Source: Bryobacteraceae bacterium (GTDB lineage: Bacteria > Acidobacteriota > Terriglobia > Bryobacterales > Bryobacteraceae). Taken from it: 43,397 nt of DNA. How positions within the stretch are numbered: the stretch's first letter is position 1; every line of letters begins with the position of its first letter. Shown here one piece after another: positions 26,248 to 35,726 of the stretch. Below the pieces are notes generated by a model, which saw nothing but the letters and a program-made list of their open reading frames with translations, did not search any database and was not told the DNA's origin. Position numbers and translations under genes: made by a program. The DNA is taken from positions 1 through 43,397 of the forward strand of contig JABAQT010000007.1 of assembly GCA_019187195.1 (NCBI GenBank), given 5' to 3'.

Positions 26248-28071
26248 ATGAAGTTCATCCTGTTCCTCCTTGCCGCCTCGGCCTCCGCTCAATTCACCCC
26301 CTCGCCGGTTCCCGCGCCCTACAAACCCACCGGCGCGGAACTCGAAGCCATCAGGAGCCGGCTTTCGAGACCCCCCTCGCTCTCTTTCTCCAATCCCGAC
26401 GTATCGGCCGACGTCGCGGTCTATTTCAAAGCCGGCGAATGGATCCTCCGCCACCCCGAGGAGTTCTTCACCAGGACTTACTACGACAACGCCATCAAGG
26501 TTCTCGACGCCGGGCAGGCTCGCGCCCGCGAACTCGAATCGGGCCATCCTTCCTGGCCGGAAGCCACCGGCCGCATCGCCCGCGGCTACCGCTCGCGCAT
26601 CGATGGCAGTTTCCAGCCCTATATAGTCATCGTCCCCGGGACCTATCGCCGCGGCGCCCCCATCCGCCTCGATATCGTCCTGCACGGGCGCAATCAACGC
26701 CTGAATGAAGTCAGTTTTCTCGCCGATGCCGGGTGGGGCAAGCCGGTGACCCCCCTCCCGGACCGCATCGAACTGCATGTCTTCGGCCGCACTAACAATG
26801 CCTATCGCTGGGCCGGAGAGACCGATGTCTTCGAGGCCCTCGAGGCCGTCCTTCGCAACTACACCATCGATCCGGATAAGATCGTGCTTCGCGGCTTTTC
26901 CATGGGAGGCGCCGGCGCCTGGCACATCGGCCTTCATTACCCCGCCCGCTGGGCCGCCATCGAAGCCGGAGCCGGATTCAGTGAAACGCTCCGCTATGCG
27001 GGGCTCCCCAATGCTCCCGGGTACCAGAAGCAGGCATGGACCATCTATGACGCCTACCTCTATGCCCGCAATGCTCTGATGGTTCCCACCGTGGGGTACG
27101 GCAGCATCAATGACCCCCAACTTCAGGCCTCGGTGAACATCAAGGAGCAACTGGCCAGGGAGCAGTTCGATCCGGCCAGCCTCCGTGCTCTATTCCTTGT
27201 GGGACCGCCCATCGGCCACAAGTTCGATCCGGAAAAGAAAGAGGAGTCCGAACGGTTCATTGCCAGGGCGCTTGCCGCCCCGCGAGACCGCAATCATATT
27301 CGCTTCCTCACCTACACAACACGTTACGGCGAATGCGGCTGGCTCCGCGTGGACGGCCTCGCCCGGCACTACACGCGGGGCGAAGTCGACGCATCGCGCG
27401 ATGGTGATTCCGTCCGCATCACCACCACCGGCGTAACCCGCCTCCATCTGCTCAAGCCGGCCGCTGTGACCATCGACGGCCAATCCTTCAAGCACGCCTC
27501 AACGCTCTCGCTGGTCAAGGGCAAATGGAAGCCCTACGAGACGAACCCAGGAGCACTCCGGAAGCGCCACGCCCTCCAGGGTCCCATCGACGATGCCTTC
27601 TTCGAACCCTTCCTTTGCGTCCGCCCGAACGGCGGCAACCCGCTGGCCCTCCAGCGGCTGGAAACCTTCCGCGCCAATTATGACAAGTTCTTCCGGGCGG
27701 ATATCCCCGTCAAGAATGAGAGCGATGTCACCGATGAGGACATTCATAACTACAACCTCATTCTTTTCGGGGATTCGAAGTCCAACCGCCTGATCGGCAA
27801 GATCCTGCCCCGCCTTCCCTTCGATTGGAATTCAAGAAGGATCAGGATTGCGGGCCAGACCTTTCGAGGCGCGAATCAGCTCCTGGTGGCCATCTACCCC
27901 AACCCTCTCAACCCCTCACGCTATGTCGTGTTGAATTCCGGCTACACGTTCGGCGCAAGTGACCTCACCGGCACCAACGCCCTTCTGTTCCCCCGCCTGG
28001 GCGACTGGGCCGTGCTCGACTCGAAAGGCGAAGTCACGGCAGCGGGTTTTTTCGACGAATCCTGGCGCTGA
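26248..28071 (+). CDS. Secreted alpha/beta-hydrolase (esterase/peptidase-like)
   Basis: Exported hydrolase of 607 residues with a signal peptide ('MKFILFLLAASASA'). A helical N-terminal region (about 25-120) precedes the alpha/beta-hydrolase core, which has the nucleophile elbow GFSMG (S218) and a likely catalytic histidine H324 in 'PPIGHKFDPEKK'; the 'LDIVLHGRNQ' segment is the usual oxyanion-region strand. The C-terminal ~200 residues form a separate region ('LILFGDSKSNRLIGKILPRL') seen in large esterase/dipeptidyl-peptidase-like secreted proteins. Substrate unknown; feruloyl-type esters or peptides are possibilities. It follows the YchF-like gene closely but function does not link them. 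Confidence 0.8.
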   Translation: MKFILFLLAASASAQFTPSPVPAPYKPTGAELEAIRSRLSRPPSLSFSNPDVSADVAVYFKAGEWILRHPEEFFTRTYYDNAIKVLDAGQARARELESGHPSWPEATGRIARGYRSRIDGSFQPYIVIVPGTYRRGAPIRLDIVLHGRNQRLNEVSFLADAGWGKPVTPLPDRIELHVFGRTNNAYRWAGETDVFEALEAVLRNYTIDPDKIVLRGFSMGGAGAWHIGLHYPARWAAIEAGAGFSETLRYAGLPNAPGYQKQAWTIYDAYLYARNALMVPTVGYGSINDPQLQASVNIKEQLAREQFDPASLRALFLVGPPIGHKFDPEKKEESERFIARALAAPRDRNHIRFLTYTTRYGECGWLRVDGLARHYTRGEVDASRDGDSVRITTTGVTRLHLLKPAAVTIDGQSFKHASTLSLVKGKWKPYETNPGALRKRHALQGPIDDAFFEPFLCVRPNGGNPLALQRLETFRANYDKFFRADIPVKNESDVTDEDIHNYNLILFGDSKSNRLIGKILPRLPFDWNSRRIRIAGQTFRGANQLLVAIYPNPLNPSRYVVLNSGYTFGASDLTGTNALLFPRLGDWAVLDSKGEVTAAGFFDESWR

Positions 28072-28075
28072 TTCT

Positions 28076-28420
28076 CTATTTCGCGTGCGCCGGTTGCTCT
28101 CCGCCCGCAAGACGCGGCAATTCGGACTCCACCGGCATGATGATCCAGGCGATGAGGTAGGCGACGATGCCCGGCACGAAACCGGTGACGCAGGCAATGG
28201 CAGCGGCGGCGATCCGCACCATCGTGACGTCCATGTTCAGATATTTGGCGATGCCGGAACAGACACCGGCGATCTTCTTATCGTAGGGAAGACGGAAGAG
28301 TCGGCGCGGCGCATAGCCGCTCGCTTGGCGCGCCGATTCTCCGGCGGCGGTCACCCACCCGCAGGCGCTGCAATAATTGGCGTTTTCAGGGGTCTCCTGC
28401 CCACAGTGCGTGCAATACAT
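28076..28420 (-). CDS. Zinc-ribbon plus PspC-domain membrane protein
   Basis: Protein of 114 residues. An N-terminal zinc ribbon has four cysteines (C3, C6, C17, C20 in 'MYCTHCGQ' and 'YCSACGW'). A PspC domain follows at about 38-100 ('RLPYDKKIAGVCSGIAKYLN' then a hydrophobic segment 'GIVAYLIAWIIMPVE'). PspC proteins take part in the phage-shock/envelope-stress response at the inner membrane. I chose the ATG at 28420 because GGAGG lies 8 bases upstream; the frame runs on to 28453. It is convergent with the hydrolase gene, five bases apart. Confidence 0.88.
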   Translation of the reverse strand: MYCTHCGQETPENANYCSACGWVTAAGESARQASGYAPRRLFRLPYDKKIAGVCSGIAKYLNMDVTMVRIAAAAIACVTGFVPGIVAYLIAWIIMPVESELPRLAGGEQPAHAK

Positions 28421-28471
28421 GGATCTGGCCTCCAATAAAGGATACGCAAGCACGCCGCCGGTTGTTCCCTT

Positions 28472-29134
28472 CTACTCGGGCGGGAAAATGCGCGTGACGC
28501 TGCGGATGGCCAGGTTATGCTTCTCGAGCTTTTGCGCGTAGATCTTCCATCCGCCGTTCTGCCGGACCCCGATGACATTGATGGACCGGACATTGATGTC
28601 ATATCGCAGGCGGCCGTAGGCATGCTGGCCATGGACATTCATCCTGGTGTTCAGAGCGATGCCGGTCTCCTGATTCGGTTGAAGGTGGGTGATCTCGACA
28701 CAGCCGGCGGGGTGACCGGCCGCCGGCCTTGCGATGAACGTGCAACCGGTCAGTTTGGCCGTCAGCATGATGTCGGGCCCGCCGCCATCGAGCAGATACC
28801 ATACCGGAGCCTGATTGCTCTGGCCGGTATGCAGACCGTGAAGCCAGAACGGATACCCTTCCCCAAGCTGGCCGGGCGCGGCCTGGATGGTGAAGCTTTC
28901 CGTGGTGTGCATATTCTGCGTCTTCAGGATCGACCCCGGACGCTGTCCGGCCGCTCCGTTGAAAATGTGCGCCCGGAAAATACCGTCGTTCTGCGGGTCG
29001 TAGTTGTTCTGTAGCGGATAGGTTTTGAGGAAGGTGCGCGGATGGTTACGGAAACTCTGCAGCGCGATTCCCGGGCGCGTCAGGCGTCCGGCATTCCATT
29101 CGGTGTTCAACCAAGCCCAGTATTGTTGATCCAC
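28472..29134 (-). CDS. Unrecognised 220-residue protein with an LTGC...H motif
   Basis: I do not recognise the family by overall sequence. The protein starts at a GTG at 29134 with a strong AAGGAG nine bases upstream. It has no signal peptide or membrane segment and is rich in Gly, Gln and His. A Cys-His pair stands in a suggestive context: 'MLTAKLTGCTFIARP' (C131) and 'CVEITHLQPNQ' (H150). An L-S/T-G-C motif followed 12-20 residues later by His is the hallmark of CNF/BLF1-type glutamine deamidases, and the length is close to BLF1. This is motif resemblance only. The gene lies 99 bases downstream of hisA with an AT-rich gap between, so it probably has its own promoter. Confidence 0.6.
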   Translation of the reverse strand: MDQQYWAWLNTEWNAGRLTRPGIALQSFRNHPRTFLKTYPLQNNYDPQNDGIFRAHIFNGAAGQRPGSILKTQNMHTTESFTIQAAPGQLGEGYPFWLHGLHTGQSNQAPVWYLLDGGGPDIMLTAKLTGCTFIARPAAGHPAGCVEITHLQPNQETGIALNTRMNVHGQHAYGRLRYDINVRSINVIGVRQNGGWKIYAQKLEKHNLAIRSVTRIFPPE

Positions 29135-29233
29135 TCGTAAGTTCTCCTTAATTAAGGCTATGCCTGTGCAATAACTAAATAAGTCTACGTTTTGCCAGTA
29201 TATACCCGGAAGAAGAACAGTTTCTCCGGCCGC

Positions 29234-29938
29234 CTAGTCAGGGATATTCATATTCGCCAATATCCCTAAATCGAGACGGCCCGTATAGATCGCCATCCCC
29301 AGCGCGGCATCGACCTTCATGCTCTGCAGCTCGCGCACCTCCTCGTAGGTGGTGATTCCCCCGGCGGCCGTAATCCCGTGCGAGGTGGCCGCGCGCAGGC
29401 GGCGGAACCAGCCGAGATCGGTGCCCTGCATCATTCCTTCCTTGTCCACGTATGTGCAGAGGAATCCACCACAATAGGGCTCGAGATCGCGGATTACGCT
29501 CTCGGCCCTGAGTTGCGTGGCCTCGCGCCACCCTTTCACGACAATGCGCCCGTCCCTGGAATCGAGAGCAATGAGGATCTGTTCGCGGCCGGCCGCTGCC
29601 GTGATGGCCGAAAGCAACTCGTGGTTGATGCCGCCGGAGTGGAACGCGGAGGTGCCCACAATCACGTGGCGCGCCCCTTGCGCCAGAAGCTTTTCCGCCC
29701 GCTCGGGCGTGCGCACTCCGCCTCCGGCGCGGATCGAGGCCCGGGCGGCGAGATACTCCACCAGTTCATCGTTGCCGCCGCTGCCGATCGCCGCGTCGAG
29801 GTCGATGACCTGAATCACGGGAAAAGCCGCGAAGCGCGCCAGCATCTCGTCGACGGTTCCGCCCTCGAGCGCCTTGGCGCGGCCCTGCACAAGTTGCACG
29901 ACCTTTCCGCCCATGAGGTCGATACAGGGAATAATCAC
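29234..29938 (-). CDS. hisA: Phosphoribosylformimino-AICAR-phosphate isomerase (HisA)
   Basis: Amadori isomerase that opens the first ribose ring of ProFAR in histidine biosynthesis. The 234-residue TIM barrel has the two catalytic aspartates, D7 in 'IPCIDLMGG' and D126 in 'IALDSRDGR', and phosphate-binding loops 'RAGGGVRT' and '[13 protein letters not shown]'. Some motifs differ from typical bacterial HisA ('[11 protein letters not shown]', '[14 protein letters not shown]'), so it belongs to a divergent branch. It starts with GTG overlapping the hisF stop as GTGA. Last gene of the operon; an AT-rich 99-base gap follows. Confidence 0.92.
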   Translation of the reverse strand: MIIPCIDLMGGKVVQLVQGRAKALEGGTVDEMLARFAAFPVIQVIDLDAAIGSGGNDELVEYLAARASIRAGGGVRTPERAEKLLAQGARHVIVGTSAFHSGGINHELLSAITAAAGREQILIALDSRDGRIVVKGWREATQLRAESVIRDLEPYCGGFLCTYVDKEGMMQGTDLGWFRRLRAATSHGITAAGGITTYEEVRELQSMKVDAALGMAIYTGRLDLGILANMNIPD

Positions 29939-30699
29939 GCGAGCTTCCTCACCGGAATTCCGTGTTTATCGAGATATTGTTTGAGATCGTTCACGGTGTA
30001 AGTCCCGTAATGGAAGATCGAGGCCGCCAGCGCGGCGTCCGCCTCGCCCTCGGTCAGCACCCGCAGGAAATGCTCTTCCTTGCCGGCGCCGCCGCTGGCG
30101 ATGATGGGGATGCGGGTGGCCCGGGAAACAGCGCGGGTAAGCTCGCAATCGAAACCCTCCCGCACGCCGTCGGTATCCATCGAGGTCAGCAGGATCTCGC
30201 CCGCCCCCAGTTCCTCGCCCCGCCGCGCCCATTCGATGACGTCAATGCCTTCGTCCGCGCGCCCGCCATGCGTGTACACGTTCCACCCTCCGGTGGAGCG
30301 CCGGCGCGCGTCGATCGCCAGCACCACGGCCTGCGCCCCGAACTCCTCGCTGAGTTCGGCGATCAGTTGGGGCCGCCGGACGGCGGCGGTGTTGACGCTC
30401 ACCTTGTCGGCCCCGGCGAGCAGGATCGCGCGGCCGTCGGCAACCGTGCGAATCCCCCCGCCCGCGGTGAGCGGAATGAAAACCTTGCGCGCCGTGCGGG
30501 CGATGACGTCGACCATGGTCCCGCGGTGGTCGCTCGAGGCGGTGATGTCGAGAAAGACGAGTTCGTCGGCGCCCTGTTCGTTGTAGCGCCCGGCAAGCTC
30601 CACCGGGTCGCCCGCATCGCGCAGATTGACGAAGTGCACCCCTTTGACCACGCGTCCGCCGGTGACATCGAGACAGGGGATGATACGCTTGGCGAGCAT
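29935..30699 (-). CDS. hisF: Imidazole glycerol phosphate synthase, cyclase subunit (HisF)
   Basis: Cyclase half of the heterodimeric HisHF enzyme, which uses ammonia from HisH to convert PRFAR into imidazole glycerol phosphate and AICAR. The 254-residue TIM barrel has both catalytic aspartates at the canonical positions, D11 in 'IPCLDVTGG' and D130 in 'VVLAIDARR', plus phosphate sites '[10 protein letters not shown]' and '[12 protein letters not shown]'. The ATG at 30699 follows the hisH stop by two bases, and its own stop overlaps the hisA start by four. Confidence 0.97.
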   Translation of the reverse strand: MLAKRIIPCLDVTGGRVVKGVHFVNLRDAGDPVELAGRYNEQGADELVFLDITASSDHRGTMVDVIARTARKVFIPLTAGGGIRTVADGRAILLAGADKVSVNTAAVRRPQLIAELSEEFGAQAVVLAIDARRRSTGGWNVYTHGGRADEGIDVIEWARRGEELGAGEILLTSMDTDGVREGFDCELTRAVSRATRIPIIASGGAGKEEHFLRVLTEGEADAALAASIFHYGTYTVNDLKQYLDKHGIPVRKLA

Positions 30700-30701
30700 G
30701 G

Positions 30702-31295
30702 TTACAGATCCACGAAATTCTTCATGACGCGCAGTCCGAGAGTTCCCGATTTTTCCGGATGGAACTGCACGCCGAAAAGGTTGCCGGTTTCGATGGCGGC
30801 GGTGTACGGAATCCCGTATTCGCAGATGGCGGCCGTGGCGGCGCCGGATGGAGCGTAATAGCTGTGCGCGAAGTACAGGTAGGGATGAGGCCCCAGATTG
30901 CCGAGCAGCGCGGAGCCCTCGCGCGGAACAATCTCATTCCATCCCATATGGGGGACCCGCAGATCGCTCGCGAAGCGCTTGACGCTGCCCTGGAGAATCC
31001 CCAGCCCGCGCAGTTCGGGAGCCTCTTCACTGGTCTCATACATGGCTTGCAGGCCCAGGCAGATGCCGAGGAACGGAACGCGGTTTTCGATGCGCTTCCG
31101 GATCGCGTCGCGCATCTCCATCATCTCGAGCGCGCGCATCATCTGTCCGAAGTGGCCCACTCCGGGCAGGATGATCTTCGAGGCCGCCCGCAGTTGCTCG
31201 GGTGTGTGCACGATGCGGTACGCCGACCCGATTTGAGCCAGCGTGTTCTGCACGCTGCGCAGGTTGCCCGCCCCGTAGTCGATGATGGCGATCAT
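30702..31295 (-). CDS. hisH: Imidazole glycerol phosphate synthase, glutaminase subunit (HisH)
   Basis: Class I glutamine amidotransferase that supplies ammonia to HisF. The 197-residue protein has the catalytic triad C79 ('[12 protein letters not shown]'), H179 and E181 ('VQFHPEKSG'), and the typical N-terminus '[15 protein letters not shown]'. I chose the ATG at 31295 from this N-terminus; it overlaps the hisB stop as ATGA, so translation is coupled. Two bases separate it from hisF. Confidence 0.97.
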   Translation of the reverse strand: MIAIIDYGAGNLRSVQNTLAQIGSAYRIVHTPEQLRAASKIILPGVGHFGQMMRALEMMEMRDAIRKRIENRVPFLGICLGLQAMYETSEEAPELRGLGILQGSVKRFASDLRVPHMGWNEIVPREGSALLGNLGPHPYLYFAHSYYAPSGAATAAICEYGIPYTAAIETGNLFGVQFHPEKSGTLGLRVMKNFVDL

Positions 31296-31879
31296 AGCAG
31301 CCCCTTGGTGGACGGCAATTGATCCTTCATCCGCTGATCCTTCGAACAGGCGTACTTCATGGCGCGGGCAAAGCACTTGTAGATGGCTTCGATCTTATGA
31401 TGGCTCGAGCGGCCATGAAGGACTTTGACATGGAGATTGGCGCCGCAGTTGTTGACGAAGCCGTCGAAGAAGTCGTGGACGAGTTCCACCTGCAGGTCTC
31501 CCACCAGACGCACTCGCACCCCGTCGTGGTAGACGAGCGCGGGACGCCCGCCCAGATCAACGGCCACGACGGCCAGAGTCTCGTCCATGGGCAGCACGAA
31601 GTACCCCGCGCGATTGATTCCCTTGCGGTCCCCAAGAGCCTTCGAGAAAAGCTGGCCGAGAACAATGCCGCAGTCTTCGACGGTGTGGTGCTGATCGACG
31701 TCGAGGTCGCCGTCGGCGTGGAGCGTGAGGTCGAAACCGCCATGCTTGGTGAACAACTCCAGCATGTGGTCGAGAAAGCGGACGCCGGTGCGGATATCGT
31801 AGCGGCCCTTGCCCTCGATCTTGAGAGCCGCCTTGATTTGGGTTTCCCTGGTGTTGCGCTCGATCTTAGCGGTTCGCAA
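31292..31879 (-). CDS. hisB: Imidazoleglycerol-phosphate dehydratase (HisB)
   Basis: Mn-dependent dehydratase giving imidazole-acetol phosphate. The 195-residue protein has the family's paired metal-binding His motifs '[17 protein letters not shown]' with '[16 protein letters not shown]', and later '[17 protein letters not shown]'. I chose the TTG at 31879 because it has GGAGG six bases upstream and gives the usual N-terminus ('[14 protein letters not shown]') and length. The next upstream ATG in frame, at 31906, would extend further into the HAD gene. The chosen start overlaps the HAD stop by 14 bases. It is the monofunctional form, without the phosphatase domain of E. coli HisB. Confidence 0.93.
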   Translation of the reverse strand: MRTAKIERNTRETQIKAALKIEGKGRYDIRTGVRFLDHMLELFTKHGGFDLTLHADGDLDVDQHHTVEDCGIVLGQLFSKALGDRKGINRAGYFVLPMDETLAVVAVDLGGRPALVYHDGVRVRLVGDLQVELVHDFFDGFVNNCGANLHVKVLHGRSSHHKIEAIYKCFARAMKYACSKDQRMKDQLPSTKGLL

Positions 31880-32549
31880 GGAAGGCCTCCAGTTGATTGA
31901 TGTCATCGAGGACGGCGGCGGCGTTTTCGGCATGGAAAAGCGCGAGCAGTTCGGCGCGCGCCGGGTTCGCCTGGCCGGCGACGCCGATGAAGGGAACCTG
32001 GGCGGCGCGGGCGCAGCGGGCGTCATCCACGGTATCGCCGGCGTACCACATGGGCTGGGCGGGCCGCCGCTCCCTGATGCGCTCGAGGCCTTCCGGATGA
32101 GGCTTTCCGTGAACGACGTCGCCGGCCGTTATGCAGGGGTCGAATACGATGTCCGGAGCGAAGCGGTTCAGCGTGAGGCCGGCTTCATAACGCGGCCGGC
32201 CCGTGTAGATGGCGAGATCGAAACGGCGGGAGAGGCGCTCGAAGAGCCCTTCGCCGCCGATCCATTTCTCACGCAGGATCATGCCGTCGGAGCCGTTGCC
32301 GAGGAAAAGCTTCTGGAAGTGATCGACCACGGTCTGATATTCGATGTTTACGCCGAGATCGGCGGCCATGCGCTGCGAAAGCGCCCAATCGTTGTTCCAC
32401 CCGCCGGCGTTCTTGTACGCCTGGATCATGTCCCGGGTAACCCGCTTGCCGGTGAAATGCTCGACCGTGCGGAGGATGGTTTCGCGGTAGGATTCCGTCA
32501 CGTCGACGAGCACGCCGTCCATGTCGAAGACAATCAGTTCGCGGGCCAT
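31866..32549 (-). CDS. HAD-superfamily phosphatase, candidate histidinol-phosphate phosphatase
   Basis: HAD subfamily IA-type hydrolase of 227 residues. All four HAD motifs are present: D9/D11 in '[10 protein letters not shown]', T116 in 'IYTGRP', K149 in 'HGKPHPEG' and 'AGDTVDD' near 171. It lies between hisC and hisB, where a histidinol-phosphate phosphatase would act, and no other candidate for that step occurs in the operon. The role is therefore inferred from position; sequence alone gives only a small-molecule phosphatase. The ATG at 32549 overlaps the hisC stop by one base (TAATG), so translation is coupled. It is not the HisB-N or PHP type of histidinol phosphatase. Confidence 0.8.
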   Translation of the reverse strand: MARELIVFDMDGVLVDVTESYRETILRTVEHFTGKRVTRDMIQAYKNAGGWNNDWALSQRMAADLGVNIEYQTVVDHFQKLFLGNGSDGMILREKWIGGEGLFERLSRRFDLAIYTGRPRYEAGLTLNRFAPDIVFDPCITAGDVVHGKPHPEGLERIRERRPAQPMWYAGDTVDDARCARAAQVPFIGVAGQANPARAELLALFHAENAAAVLDDINQLEAFLANR

Positions 32550-33616
32550 TACCAGATCTGCTCCAGGCAATCGAGGAACCGTTGGGTCTGGGCGCGCGTG
32601 CCGGCGGTAACGCGGACGCAGCCTTCGATTTCATAGCTGCGGTCGCGCACCAGAACGTCCATGGCGCGGAGTTTATCGCGGATTTCGATGGCGCGCGCGC
32701 CGGCGTGGAAGAGGACGAAATTCGCCTGGCTCGGATGGAAGGGGATGCCGAGCCTGGCCAGGCCGGCGTAGATCATCTCACGCGCGTCGAGCACCTCGGA
32801 GACGTAGTTCGAGACGTAGGCGGTATCTTCGATCGCGGCGCGGGCGGCAATGGCGGCCAGCAGGTTCACGCTGTAGGGCGATTGGGCCTTGCGCAGGTAG
32901 GCGGCATTGGACGCCTGCGTGAGCAGGCATCCAAAACGCATGGCGGCCATTCCGAAGGCTTTTGAAAAGGTACGGCTGACAAAAAGGTTCGGATATTCGG
33001 CAAGCAGGGGGATGGCGGTGACGCCCGAGAACTCGAAGTAGGCTTCGTCGATGAGGATGGCCGCATGTGGCGCGCGGCCGAGGATGCGGCGGATCTCCCC
33101 GATGCCGATGCCCGTTCCCGTGGGGTTGTTGGGATTGGCGATCAGGATGGCGCGCGTGGCGGGATGTATCGCCTCGAGCAGTTCCTCAAGAGGGAAGGCG
33201 AGATCCTGTTTGCGGTAGGGAAGCTCGCGGACAGAAGCGCCGGCGACTTCGGCGTAGAAGCGGTACATCGCGTAGGAGGGATGAAGCACCAGCACATCGT
33301 CGTTGTCATCGGCATAGGTGTTCACCAGCACCTGAATGGCTTCATCGGTTCCGTTGGTGAGCACGAGTTGCGGCTCCTCGACGGCGAAGAAGCGGGAAAG
33401 CGCTTCGCGCGTGGCGGCATATTCCGGATAGACGGAAAAGATGTTCCCGTCCAGCCGTTCCTTGAGGTATTCGACCACTCGCGGGGAGCAGCCGACGGTG
33501 TTTTCGTTGAAATCGAGACGCAGCTTTCCGGCGCGCCCGCCGGTGGGCGGCGAGTAGGGGGCCATGCGCAGCACGGCTTCGCGCGGCTTCAGTTGCGCCG
33601 GGACGTCACTTGCCAA
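32549..33616 (-). CDS. hisC: Histidinol-phosphate aminotransferase (HisC)
   Basis: PLP-dependent aminotransferase converting imidazole-acetol phosphate to histidinol phosphate. The 355-residue protein shows 'LDFNENTVGCSP', 'ANPNNPTGTGI', 'LIDEAYFEF' and the Schiff-base lysine K219 in 'SRTFSKAFGMAAMRFG'. I chose the TTG at 33616, which has GAGG six bases upstream and keeps the usual 'LKPREAVLRMAPYSPP' start; an ATG at 33565 would remove 17 residues of conserved sequence. It overlaps the hisD stop by 11 bases, so the two are coupled. Confidence 0.93.
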   Translation of the reverse strand: MASDVPAQLKPREAVLRMAPYSPPTGGRAGKLRLDFNENTVGCSPRVVEYLKERLDGNIFSVYPEYAATREALSRFFAVEEPQLVLTNGTDEAIQVLVNTYADDNDDVLVLHPSYAMYRFYAEVAGASVRELPYRKQDLAFPLEELLEAIHPATRAILIANPNNPTGTGIGIGEIRRILGRAPHAAILIDEAYFEFSGVTAIPLLAEYPNLFVSRTFSKAFGMAAMRFGCLLTQASNAAYLRKAQSPYSVNLLAAIAARAAIEDTAYVSNYVSEVLDAREMIYAGLARLGIPFHPSQANFVLFHAGARAIEIRDKLRAMDVLVRDRSYEIEGCVRVTAGTRAQTQRFLDCLEQIW

Positions 33617-34850
33617 GGCGCACCTCGACACTGCGGGCGTGGGCCTCGAGACCCTCGGCGCGGGCCAGGGTGGTGATCGCGGGACCAAGACGGCGCAGCG
33701 CTTCGCCGTTCAGTTCCTGGACGGAGATGACCTTGACGAAATCGGCGGCGGTGAGCCCTCCCCTGAGGCGGGCCGCGCCGCTGGTGGGAAGAACGTGATT
33801 GGGTCCGGCGGCGTAATCGCCCGCCGCTTCCGGGCTGTTGGGGCCGACAAAGACGCTGCCCGCGTGCTTCACCATGTCGAGGAGGCGCATTTCCGGAATG
33901 CTCAGATGCTCGGGGGCGAATTCGTTGGATAGCTCCACGGCATGCTCCATCGAGCTGACGATGATAATGGCGCTGTTCTTGTCGATGGCTTTGCGGGCGA
34001 CCCTGGCGGTGGAGAGATCGGCGAGCTGTTTTTCTATTTCGAGAGCCACTGTCTGCGCTAGGCGGCGCGAGGGCGTAAGCAGGATCGCGGCTGCGTCAAC
34101 ATCGTGCTCGGCCTGGGCCAGCATGTCCGCGGCAAGCCAGCGCGGGTCGCCTTCGCTCGAAATGATGAGGATCTCCGTGGGTCCGGCGACAAAGTCAATG
34201 CCGACTTCTCCGGCGAGGAGCTTTTTCGCCGCCGCTACATAGATGTTGCCGGGGCCGACGATGCGGTCCGCCTTAGGCACGGTCCTGGTGCCGAAAGCGA
34301 AGGCGGCGATGGCGTGCGCGCCGCCCATCTGGAACACCTGGTTGACCTCGAGCATCGCGGCGGCGCCATGGATCTCGCGATTCGGCCGGGGAGAGGCGAC
34401 CACGATGTTCGGCACTCCGGCGACCTGCGCGGGAATCACCGTCATCATCAGCGTGCTCGGGAGAGGATAGCGTCCGGAAGGGATGTATGCCGCCACGCAA
34501 TCGAGCGGACGTAGAATCTGGCCGAGGCGGATGCCGGGTGAGAGCGCTTTGCGGAAAGGCTTCGGCAACTGAAGCCTGGCGTAGGCGCGAATGTTCGAGG
34601 AAGCGGTGCGGACGGCGTGGCGGAATTCGGGATCGAGTTCGCCGGCGGCACGCTGCAACTGCTCCTCGGGAACCTTCACGTTCGAGCCCCGGAGATCATC
34701 GAACTTTCGGGCGTACTCGACCAGGGCTTTGTCGCCGCGCTTGCGCACGGCCTCGAGAATGGGGCGGACGGCGGCTTCGGCTTCCTCGAACCGCGCGGCG
34801 CGCCGTTTGAGGAGTTTGCCCGTCTGGTTGGCTTCGAGAATCCGGATCAT
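33606..34850 (-). CDS. hisD: Histidinol dehydrogenase (HisD)
   Basis: Zinc- and NAD-dependent enzyme for the last two oxidations, histidinol to histidine. The 414-residue protein has the landmarks 'AAYIPSGRYPLPSTLMM', 'VGPGNIYVAAAKKLL', 'GPTEILIISSEGDP', 'LAQAEHDVDAAAILLT', 'EFAPEHLSI' and 'GPNHVLPTSGAARLRGGL'. The ATG at 34850 follows the hisG stop by two bases. Length is typical. Confidence 0.97.
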   Translation of the reverse strand: MIRILEANQTGKLLKRRAARFEEAEAAVRPILEAVRKRGDKALVEYARKFDDLRGSNVKVPEEQLQRAAGELDPEFRHAVRTASSNIRAYARLQLPKPFRKALSPGIRLGQILRPLDCVAAYIPSGRYPLPSTLMMTVIPAQVAGVPNIVVASPRPNREIHGAAAMLEVNQVFQMGGAHAIAAFAFGTRTVPKADRIVGPGNIYVAAAKKLLAGEVGIDFVAGPTEILIISSEGDPRWLAADMLAQAEHDVDAAAILLTPSRRLAQTVALEIEKQLADLSTARVARKAIDKNSAIIIVSSMEHAVELSNEFAPEHLSIPEMRLLDMVKHAGSVFVGPNSPEAAGDYAAGPNHVLPTSGAARLRGGLTAADFVKVISVQELNGEALRRLGPAITTLARAEGLEAHARSVEVRLGK

Positions 34851-34852
34851 GG

Positions 34853-35722
34853 CTACATCACAATCTTGTTGAGGGGATACTCGACGATTCCCTGCGCCCC
34901 GGCCTTCTTGAGGCGCGGAATAATGGTGCGCACGGCGGTCTCCTCGAGGATGGTGTTCACCGCCAGCCAATCATCCTGGCTCAAGTGGGAGATGGTGGGA
35001 CGCTTCAAAGCGGGCAGCACGGCAAGAACAGGCTCCAGGTCGCTCTTGTGGACGTTGAGCATGAGTCCGACCTTACCGAGCGCATTGATGGCGCCCTCGA
35101 GCAGCATGCGAATGTCCTCGAGTTTGTGCCGCTTCCATTCCTCCGCCCAGGACTCCCTGTTGGCCACCAGTTGCGTGTTCGACTCCATGACGACGTCCAA
35201 TATGCGCAGCTTGTTGGCGCGCAGCGAGGAGCCGGTTTCGGTGACTTCGACGATGGCGTCGGCGAGCACGGGCGGCTTGACTTCGGTGGCGCCCCAGGAG
35301 AATTCGACCTTGGCGGTAACGCCGTGCTTGGCGAGATAGCGGCGCGTGGCGCCCACCAGTTCGGTGGCAATGGTCTTGCCCTGAAGGTCGGCTACTTTCT
35401 GGAAGGGCGAGGATTCGGGGGCGGCGAGGACCCAGCGGACCTTGCCGAAACTCTGCTTGGCATAGATGAGGTCGGCGACGTTGACTACGCTGGCCTCGTT
35501 CTCCTCCACCCAGTCGCGTCCGGTCAGGCCGGCGTCGAGGATGCCGTCCTCGACGTAGCGGGCCATCTCCTGGGCGCGGATGAGCATGCACTCGATTTCA
35601 GGGTCGTCGATGGCGGGGAAGTAAGACCGGCTCGATGTAGTGATGTTAAACCCGGCGCGGCGGAAGAGATCGATGGTCGCGTTCTCGAGACTGCCCTTGG
35701 GAATTCCTAACTTCAGTTTCAA
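34853..35722 (-). CDS. hisG: ATP phosphoribosyltransferase, long form (HisG)
   Basis: First enzyme of histidine biosynthesis, joining ATP and PRPP. The 289-residue protein starts '[20 protein letters not shown]' and includes '[12 protein letters not shown]'. The C-terminal ~75 residues are the regulatory domain through which histidine inhibits the long form, so HisZ should not be needed. I chose the TTG at 35722: CGGAGG lies eight bases upstream and only four bases separate it from the hisI stop. An upstream extension to 35788 would overlap hisI heavily. Confidence 0.94.
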   Translation of the reverse strand: MKLKLGIPKGSLENATIDLFRRAGFNITTSSRSYFPAIDDPEIECMLIRAQEMARYVEDGILDAGLTGRDWVEENEASVVNVADLIYAKQSFGKVRWVLAAPESSPFQKVADLQGKTIATELVGATRRYLAKHGVTAKVEFSWGATEVKPPVLADAIVEVTETGSSLRANKLRILDVVMESNTQLVANRESWAEEWKRHKLEDIRMLLEGAINALGKVGLMLNVHKSDLEPVLAVLPALKRPTISHLSQDDWLAVNTILEETAVRTIIPRLKKAGAQGIVEYPLNKIVM

Positions 35723-35726
35723 AGCG

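Noticed and set aside
29135..29233. Replication origin in the AT-rich gap between hisA and the unknown gene
   Set aside because: The gap is short, I find no cluster of DnaA boxes, and no dnaA, dnaN or gyrB gene is near.
32550..32570. Longer N-terminus for the HAD phosphatase
   Set aside because: It would overlap hisC further, and the ATG at 32549 gives the standard HAD N-terminus and a coupled TAATG junction.
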